A stretch of DNA of 64,000 nucleotides. It comes from Triticum aestivum (taxonomy: Eukaryota; Streptophyta; Magnoliopsida; Poales; Poaceae). The notes below the pieces were generated by a model that was given only the letters and a program-made list of their open reading frames with translations, did not search any database and was not told the DNA's origin. The position numbers were made by a program, and so were the translations under genes. Below, one piece after another: positions 57,554 through 64,000 of this stretch. The stretch is taken from assembly GCF_018294505.1 (NCBI RefSeq), contig NC_057810.1, positions 705,083,095-705,147,094 of the forward strand, in the 5' to 3' direction. Position 1 is the stretch's first letter; every line of letters starts with the position of its first letter.

Positions 57554-58014
57554 TGGATTGATGACAATACGGGATTTGCACATAGATAAGATAATTCAGA
57601 GCAAAGGCAAACCCCACCACTATAAAATATAGACGGGCTCCCCCTAGATGTGTGCAATCTAGATGGATGCTTTGGACTGCATAGCACACAAACTAGGATT
57701 AACACTCCCCCTATATTTTAGAGACAAAGGCATGATAGAAAGACATCTAAGTAGAGCATAGCACAATGGTAGCACAATATATCACAAGCTCGCTAAGATA
57801 GATAGAGTGCATATGTCTTACACCATGAAGTAAAGCAACCCAAAGCAACTAAAACGAGGTTCAAACGAGAAAGCAGCAAATAGTTCAAACGAGAAAGCAG
57901 CAAACACACCGACACACGAATGACGACACATGACTCGCAAATCCCTACACTCTCTCCCCCTTTGGCATCGAGACGCCAAAAAGGCAGAGAGGACACCTAC
58001 ACACAAGAGGTGGC
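57554..58014 (-). other. 3' untranslated region of the copia at 55825
   Basis: No frame of note. Includes a tandem repeat of GTTCAAACGAGAAAGCAGCA (57859 and 57884). Confidence 0.6.
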
Positions 58015-59983
58015 TCAAGCAGGGAACTCGTCCCAACCCTCTCCGTCGAACTCCTCGGCAGCAGGGATGGTCTCCTCGACGTCCTCTTCAGAATCCGTCC
58101 ACCTGAAGCCTTGCTTCTCCATCCACTCGGCCTCTGGAGTGATGCGCTCCTCAGACCCGCCAGACACATCCTTACCATGGAGTTGCAAGATCTTCCTGTC
58201 CCGGCGACGACTCTCCTTGGACGCCACGTGAGTCCTGTACTGCCCCTTGGCTTGCATGCAGAAAAGAGTCGTCATCTTGTCCTTCAGCTTCTTGGCCCAA
58301 GAAGGCATAGAGGAACTCTGGGAAGGCCTAGCAGCACGGCCCTCAGCATCATCCTCAGCGCCAGCATCCTCCTCATCAACAGCAGCCCTAGCAGCAGACG
58401 CCTCAGCACGAGTAGTAGTGTTGGCCCAGTTGGGCTTGACACGGAGACAGATGGGATCATGGAAAATCCAGTTTGGAGCAAGGAACTCCTCACCAGGGAA
58501 CATCTTCTCCCAAGTCTTCAAGATCAGCAGAAACAGATAGGCACCTTGCGGTTGAACACCACAAACCGAAGCTCACACCACATGATGTGTGAGACATCAA
58601 GTGGCTGAGTCTGAGACACACGAGCCTCCTCGCAAATGAGCATCATATCCACCATATAGGCATGAACCTTGTCCTTGTCACCAATGCGAGGGAACAAGGA
58701 GTTGCGGAAGATGCGATACATGATATCCAGGAAAGAGTTGAGCACGAACCCCGTCTTGCCATTGGGAAGCGCTTTCTCAACATAATATTGCTGAAGCTTG
58801 TCCTTGTTAGCAGACTCAGGATTAGCATGGGGGCGAACACCCACGGGAGTGTCGAGCCCGTCATCTGGAACGAGGAGCAAATCCATGAACTCCTTCCAGG
58901 TAGCAGTCAGCATACGGCCATTGGACATCCAGGACATCCTCCGCTCCTCATTAGAGTGAAAGTAGACTGAGGCAAAGAACTGACAGATAAGCTCAGGGTC
59001 ATAGCCAAGGTGAAAGGATATCACATGATCAATACCAAATCGCTCTATCAAGTCCAGAGCCTCTCCAAAGTAATTATGGAACTTGTCCTTCCTCATGTGA
59101 TGCATCTCAATCCATTTCACATCCACGTAGGTATTCTGCTTGTTTTTCATGACATCTAGATAGATGTTGGTCTGTTGCTTGTTCCAAAATAGCACACAGC
59201 CTTTGACAGAGGAACGAGGGTGCACATACGGGTGGAGTTGCCTGAGACGGACATACTCAGATTGGGGTATCTCATCCATGCCCTTAGCGGGCTCCTTGTT
59301 CTTGCTAGCTGTTGTCTTGACATGGCGCTTGGGGGCAGCAGAGCCCTCTGGTGCTTCACCTGGATTGCGCAAACACTTGGAGCCTGTGTCACGACTGGGA
59401 TTGGAACGACGAGAGCCTCCACCTAAGACACAAACGCAAAACACGCACGAAACGCAGCAAGGATCAATGCAAAGACCACGGCAAAGCACAAGAAACACAT
59501 AGAAAGTACACGTGAAAGTTGCCATGAGATAGAGATGAGCCACGCTAGTACTGCAGAGCCTGCGGTACTAAAATTTTAGTACCGCTCCAAGGCGCTGTAG
59601 TACCGTGTGAGGTCACGGTAGTACCATGGTGGGAGCGGTAGTAAAATTTTAGTGCCGCAGCGAGTGTGGTAGTACCGCGCCAGACGGGCAGTAGTACCGG
59701 ACAAGCGGTAGTACTGCGCCAGACGGGCCGTAGTACCGCACCGCGGCAGATCCAAACATTGGTTTGAATCGGAAAAAGAACCGCGAAACCACGGTGGTGC
59801 TACGGTGATCAGATCTAGCACAGGGCAAAACAAGTATAATTCATACGCAATACTACGCTCCTTCATCCTACTCTTGCATAGATTTAGCCTAAGAAATTTT
59901 AGAACACACAAGTCTCCCCCAAAAACCTAGAGACAAAGAACACAACAAAAACGAGAAGGAGTTGGGGAAAGACCTGGATCCAT
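58015..59983 (-). pseudogene. Third ORF (env-position protein), two exons, one frameshift
   Basis: Exon 1 is ATGGATCCAG (59974-59983), then GTCTTT; an acceptor TCTTAG at 59423 opens exon 2 in phase (MDPG, then GGSRRSNPSRDTG). A basic part (KRHVKTTASKNKEPAKG) precedes the conserved block: TNIYLDVMKNKQNTYVDVKW, YDPELICQFFASVYFHSNEE and TATWKEFMDLLLVPDD, which aligns with the third ORF at 52330 (W-V/I-D/E, ELI-x-QF, ATW/TIEEW). A single-base shift near 58530-58560 moves the reading to the last frame, which is Ala/Glu-rich and ends EGWDEFPA at 58015. No signal peptide or membrane helix in the spliced form; the hydrophobic text before 59422 is intron. Confidence 0.7.
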
Positions 59984-60350
59984 AGCAAGAGCACGTGGTG
60001 GGGAACGATCCCACCGGTCAGAATCACGGGAGGGCAGCCGGAGGAGGAGATCCGGCGACGAACGCCGGCTCCGTTCTTGAGCGTGGGAGAGAGAGACGAC
60101 GTGGGAGAGGAATAGTGAATGGGTATAGGGGAGTTAGAACTCCCCCTGCCTGTCCTTATCCCCACGCGCCCGAACCGGCGCGGTAGTACCGCTCAGGCGG
60201 AAGGACCGCACCGAAGCGGTAGTACCGCTCACCCAGGCCGCAGTAAAAAATTACTGCCGCGTGGGAGCGGTAGTACCGTGCTCCCCACAAGCGGTAGTAC
60301 CGTGGCTGGCTGCGGTAGTACCGTAGTTGGCCGCGGTAGTACCGTGAGCT
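59555..60350 (-). promoter_or_regulatory. Internal promoter-like region flanked by CGGTAGTACCG arrays
   Basis: Reading leftwards: an array (60350-60178) of units such as GCGGTAGTACCGC, then a TATA-like CTATACCCATT (60116-60126), a short leader, exon 1 at 59983, and within the intron a second array (59750-59555). The palindrome is the one used in this element's own LTR. The order matches that at 51450-52306 in the other copia element. Confidence 0.5.
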
Positions 60351-60737
60351 CAGAACACAGCAGGTTTCAACACACGAAGAAGGTCTTTTGCAAGAAAACT
60401 TTTCACACAAAGGGTACCACAGGGATACGCACAAACCAAAGGCAGAAAGACAACAAGAAACCACCATGCGTCATAACCTCTCGAAAGGATAGGGCGGTGG
60501 CCGGAGCCACCTATGTTTGAGTTAGATGGTATGGCACCGCGAAGAATTATCCTTGGGTCCATGACCAAAACTCGTCTTTGAAGCACAAGTACCATCAAAA
60601 ATGGCTAATGTGAAAGAGTTGATCGATTTATGCATAATGGGGGGAGGGAGAGTTCATTGAGAGAACAACACTCCCCCTATGTCCATGCCTACACCTAAAC
60701 TAGACAACAAGTTGAGTGTGGTGAGGGGTGCAAGGGT
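60351..60737 (-). other. Spacer between pol and third ORF
   Basis: No coding frame. Contains purine-rich words GGGGGGAGGGAG (60639). Confidence 0.5.
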
Positions 60738-61659
60738 TTAAGTCACATTGCTCGAATCAATGATATTTAGCTCATGCCTTAACTCGCAAAATCTTGCTTC
60801 ATCCAAAGGCTTCGTGAAAATATCTGCAAGGTTATCATGGGTGTTGACATACTTGAGCTCGATCTCCCCTCACCTAATGTGATCCCGGATGAAGTGATAC
60901 CAAATCTCAATATGCTTCGTCTTGAAGTGTTGCACCGGGTTGAGAGAAATCTTGATGGCACTTTCATTATCACACCAAAGAGGCACTTTGTCACAAGTGA
61001 CACCGTACTCCTTTAAAGTTTGCCTCATCCATAAGAGTTGTGCACAACTACTACCGGCCGCCACATATTCCACTTTGGTGGACGAGAGAGACACACAACT
61101 TTGCTTCTTAGAAGACCAACTCACCAAAGAGCAACCAAGAAATTGGCACCCTCCGGAGGTGGACTTCCTATCCACTTTGTCTCCCGCCCAATCGGAATCC
61201 ATAAATCCTTCAAGCTTGAAGTTTGCCCCTCTTGGATACCATAAGCCAAAGTTTGGGGTATGAGCCAAATATCGAAAGATTCGCTTGACCACCACATAGT
61301 GACTTTCCTTCGGTGCCGCTTGAAACCGTGCACACATTCCCACACTCAACATGATATCCGGTCTAGATGCACAAAGGTAAAGCAAGGAGCCAATCATGGA
61401 GCGATATACCTTTTGATCCACCGCTTTACCATTGGGATCAATGTCAAGTTGGCACTTGGTAGGCATTGGAGTAGAAGCCCGCTTGACATCGCTTAGCTTG
61501 AATCTTTTTAGCATGTCTTGAGTATATTTGGCTTGGTTGATGAAGGTTCCTTCTCTTCTTTGTTTGATATCAAAACCAAGGAAGAACTTCAACTCTCCCA
61601 TCGAAGACATCTTGAACTTGGAGGTCATGAGAGCGGCAAATTCCTCATTGGAAGCTTCA
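60738..61659 (-). pseudogene. Copia pol, reverse transcriptase C-terminus and RNase H
   Basis: Starts at the Angela insertion (ASNEEFAALMTSKFKMSSMG) and reads MGELKFFLGFDIKQRREGTF, MIGSLLYLCASRPDIMLSVG, then RNase H text DSDWAGDKVDRKSTSGGCQF, VSLSSTKVEYVAAGSSCAQL and WCDNESAIKISLNPVQHFKT. These are the standard motifs of the Ty1/copia RT thumb and RNase H, the enzymes that copy element RNA to DNA. After FIRDHIR a TGA (60867-60869) interrupts, and the same frame goes on GEIELKYVNTHDNLADIFTK to TAA at 60738. The N-terminal pol lies beyond the inserted element. Confidence 0.85.
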
Positions 61660-63406
61660 TGGGGGAACGTAGCAGAAATTCAAAATTTTCCTACGTGTCA
61701 CCAAGATCTATCTATGGAGAAACCAGCAACGAGGGGAAGGAGAGTGCATCTACATACCCTTGTAGATCGCTAAGCGGAAGCGTTCAAGTGAACGGGGTTG
61801 ATGGAGTCATACTCGTCGTGATTCAAGTCACCGATGATCCTAGTGCCGAACGGACGGCACCTCCGCGTTCAACACACGTGCAGCCCGGTGACATCTCCCA
61901 TGCCTTGATCCAGCAAGGAGAGAGGCAGAGGTTGAGGAAGACTCCATCCAGCAGCAGCACAACGGCGTGGTGGTGGTGGAGGAGCGTGGCAATCCTGCAA
62001 GGCTTCGCCAAGCACCTGCGGGAGAGGAGGAGGTGTCACCGGAGGGAGGGAGGTGCCAGGGACTCAGGTGTGTCTTCCCCTCCCTCCCCTCCACTATATA
62101 TAGGTTCAAGAGAGGGGGGGAGGGCGCAGCCTTGCCCCTTCCTCCTTGGAAGGGGTGCGGCCAAGAGGGGGGGGAGGAGTCCATCCTCCCCAAGGCACCT
62201 CGGAGGTGCCTTCCCCCCTTTGGACTCTTCCCTCCCCAAGTCTCCTTGGCGCATGGGCCTCTTGGGGCTAGTGCCCTTGGCCCATATGGGCCAAGGAGCA
62301 CCCCCTACAGCCCATGTGGCCCCCCGGGGCAGGTGGACCCCCCGGTGGACCCCCGGACCCCTTTCGGCACTCCCGGTACAATACCGATAATGCGCGAAAC
62401 TTTTCCGGCGACCAAAATAAGACTTCCTATATATAAATCTTTACCTCCGGACCATTCCGGAACTCCTCGTGACGTCCGGGATCTCATCTGGGACTCCGAA
62501 CAACATTCAGTAACCACATACAAACTTCCTTTATAACCCTAGCGTCATCGAACCTTAAGTGTGTAGACCCTACGGGTTCGGGAACCATGCAGACATGACC
62601 GAGACGTTCTCCGGTCAATAACCAACAGCGGGATCTGGATACCCATGTTGACTCCCACATGTTCCACGATGATCTCATCGGATGAACCACGATGTCAAGG
62701 ACTCAATCGATCCCGTATACAATTCCCTTTGTCTAGTGGCATTGTACTTGCCCGAGATTCGATCGTCGGTATCCCGATACCTTGTTCAATCTCGTTACCG
62801 GCAAGTCTCTTTACTCGTCCCGTAACACATCATCCCGTGATCAACCCCTTGGTCACATTGTGCACATTATGATGATGTCCTACCGAGTGGGCCCAGAGAT
62901 ACCTCTCCGTCACACGGAGTGACAAATCCCAGTCTCGATTCGTGCCAACCCAACAGACACTTTCGGAGATACCTGTAATGCACCTTTATAGCCACCCAGT
63001 TACGTTGTGACGTTTGGTACACCCAAAGCATTCCTACGGTATCCGGGAGTTGCACAATCTCATGGTCTAAGGAAATGATACTTGACATTTAGAAAAGCTT
63101 TAGCATACGAACTACACGATCTTGTGCTAGGCTTAGGATTGGGTCTTGTCCATCACATCATTCTCCTAATGATGTGATCCCGTTATCAATGACATCCAAT
63201 GTCCATGGTCAGGAAACCGTAACCATCTATTGATTAACGAGCTAGTCAACTAGAGGCTTACTAGGGACATGGTGTTGTCTATGTACCCACACATGTATCT
63301 GAGTTTCCTATCAATACAATTATAGCATGGATAATAAACGATTATCATGAACAAGGAAATATAATAATAACTAATTTATTATTGCCTCTAGGGCATATTT
63401 CCAACA
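61660..63406 (-). repeat. 3' LTR of the Angela-like element
   Basis: 1747 bp, TGGGGGAACGTAG to CATATTTCCAACA on the plus strand. TATA-like CCTATATATAGTGG (minus) at about 62091-62104. The reading frames inside on either strand are not genes. Confidence 0.92.
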
Positions 63407-63420
63407 GTCTCCCACTTGCA
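63407..63420 (-). other. Polypurine tract of the Angela-like element
   Basis: Minus strand GCAAGTGGGAGAC directly before TGTTGGAAAT. Confidence 0.85.
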
Positions 63421-64000
63421 CTAGAGTCAATAATCTAGTTCACATCGCCATGTGATTAACACTCACAGGTCACATCGCCATGTGACCAACATCCAAAGAG
63501 TTTACTAGTGTCATTAAACTAGTTCACATCATCATGTGATTAAGACTCAATGAGTTCTGGGGTTTGATCATGTTTTGCTTGTGAGAGAGGTTTTAGTCAA
63601 CGGATCTGAACCTTTCAGATCCGTGTGTGCTTTGCAAATTTCTAGGTCATATTATAAATGCTGCTTCCACGCTCCATTTGAAACTATTCCAAATGGTTGC
63701 TCCACTATACGTATCCGGTTTGCTATTCAGAGTCATTCGGATAGGTGTCAAAGCTTGCATCGACGTAACCCTTTACGCCGAACTCTTTATCACCTCCATA
63801 ATCGAGAAACATGTCCTTATTTACTCCAAGTACAATTTTGACCGCTGTCCAATGATCCATTCCTGGATCATTCTTGTACCCCTTGACTGACTCATGGCAA
63901 GGCACACTTCCGGTGCGGTACACAGCATAGCATACTATAGAGCCTACGTCTAAAGCATAGGGGACGACCTTCGTCCTTTCTCTCTTTTCTGCCGTGGTCG
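63421..64000 (-). pseudogene. Angela-like pol 3' end, RNase H region shortened
   Basis: The minus strand shows DPGMDHWTAVKIVLGVNKDM, FLDYGGDKEFGVKGYVDASF (63923-63723), the copia RT/RNase H border. About 110 bp later comes sequence equivalent to the pol end (CACACGGATCTGAAAGGTTC, about 63602-63627), whereas a full RNase H would need over 300 bp, and the frame has stops. So the RNase H core is deleted. The following 180 bp repeat ACATGGCGATGTGA-type words, typical of this family's 3' untranslated region. Confidence 0.75.

Larger units (their letters stand above)
55825..61659 (-). mobile_element. Minus-strand SIRE/Maximus-like copia element, 3' part
   Basis: Inserted into the 3' LTR of the preceding copia. 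The present target copy is CCAGT (55820-55824). Visible from its 3' end: 3' LTR (55825-57537), polypurine tract, untranslated region, third ORF, palindrome-flanked internal promoter-like region and the end of pol. An Angela-like element is inserted in pol at 61660, so the rest, with gag and the 5' LTR, is outside the window. Confidence 0.85.
61660..64000 (-). mobile_element. Angela/BARE1/WIS-like copia element, 3' part
   Basis: Its 3' LTR starts, on the minus strand, TGTTGGAAATATGCCCTAGA and ends at TACGTTCCCCCA, the hallmark of this family. The left target copy should be CTTCA (61655-61659). The internal part continues to the window end. It lies inside the pol gene of the copia at 55825, so it is the youngest insertion in that stack. 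Confidence 0.9.

Noticed and set aside
61518..62390. 290-codon plus-strand frame
   Set aside because: It crosses from the copia pol of one element into the Angela LTR; a frame spanning an insertion junction is accidental.

Overview
This window is a stack of transposable elements from a large plant genome. The LTR ends at 25577-26047 and 61660-63406 match, from memory, the Fatima (Ty3/gypsy) and Angela/BARE1/WIS (Ty1/copia) families, which points to a Triticeae grass (wheat, Aegilops, rye or barley). I see no ordinary single-copy host gene, no rRNA and no intact tRNA. Four runs of N (321-348 bases each) all lie inside repeats.

Layout. 23-11057: a complete but non-autonomous copia-like LTR element on the minus strand, with LTRs of 2642 and 2686 bp and target duplication GCCTC; it encodes only a Gag-like protein. 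11058-12615: the flank it landed in, with a transposon-associated ORF and a DNA-transposon-like end. 12616-17892: a 5.3 kb solo LTR of gypsy type. 18857-19335 and 19547-24191: two Mutator-like DNA transposons with 9-bp target duplications; the larger carries an 8-exon plant-mobile-domain (MAIN-like) gene with one stop codon. 24590-25400: an AT-rich degenerate repeat. 25577-46894: a Fatima-like gypsy element with gag, protease and an antisense gene but no reverse transcriptase, split by a 12.6 kb non-autonomous LTR element (33772-46329, target duplication TCTAT). That insert carries two paralogous genes with a fold pattern like a double-stranded-RNA-binding domain, and an antisense membrane microprotein, each with its own TATA box. 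47138-55824: a plus-strand SIRE/Maximus-like copia element that kept gag and the third ORF but lost pol and holds an inverted piece of another gag. Its 3' LTR is cut by a minus-strand copia element (55825 onward), whose pol is in turn cut by an Angela-like element (61660 to the window end).

How the parts relate. Nesting and LTR divergence give one order: Fatima LTRs differ by 7 in about 110 bp, element 23-11057 by about 5 in 80 bp, the copia at 47138 by 4 in about 170 bp, and the insert at 33772 by 2 in about 190 bp. The main unexpected pattern is arrays of short palindromes built on ACCG/CGGT. They lie just upstream of the TATA box in three different LTRs. In two elements the same family-specific palindrome recurs around an internal promoter-like region in front of the third ORF, once upstream of it and once inside its leader intron. 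Related TACCGCC/GGCGGTA palindromes also fill the subterminal regions of both Mutator-like elements.
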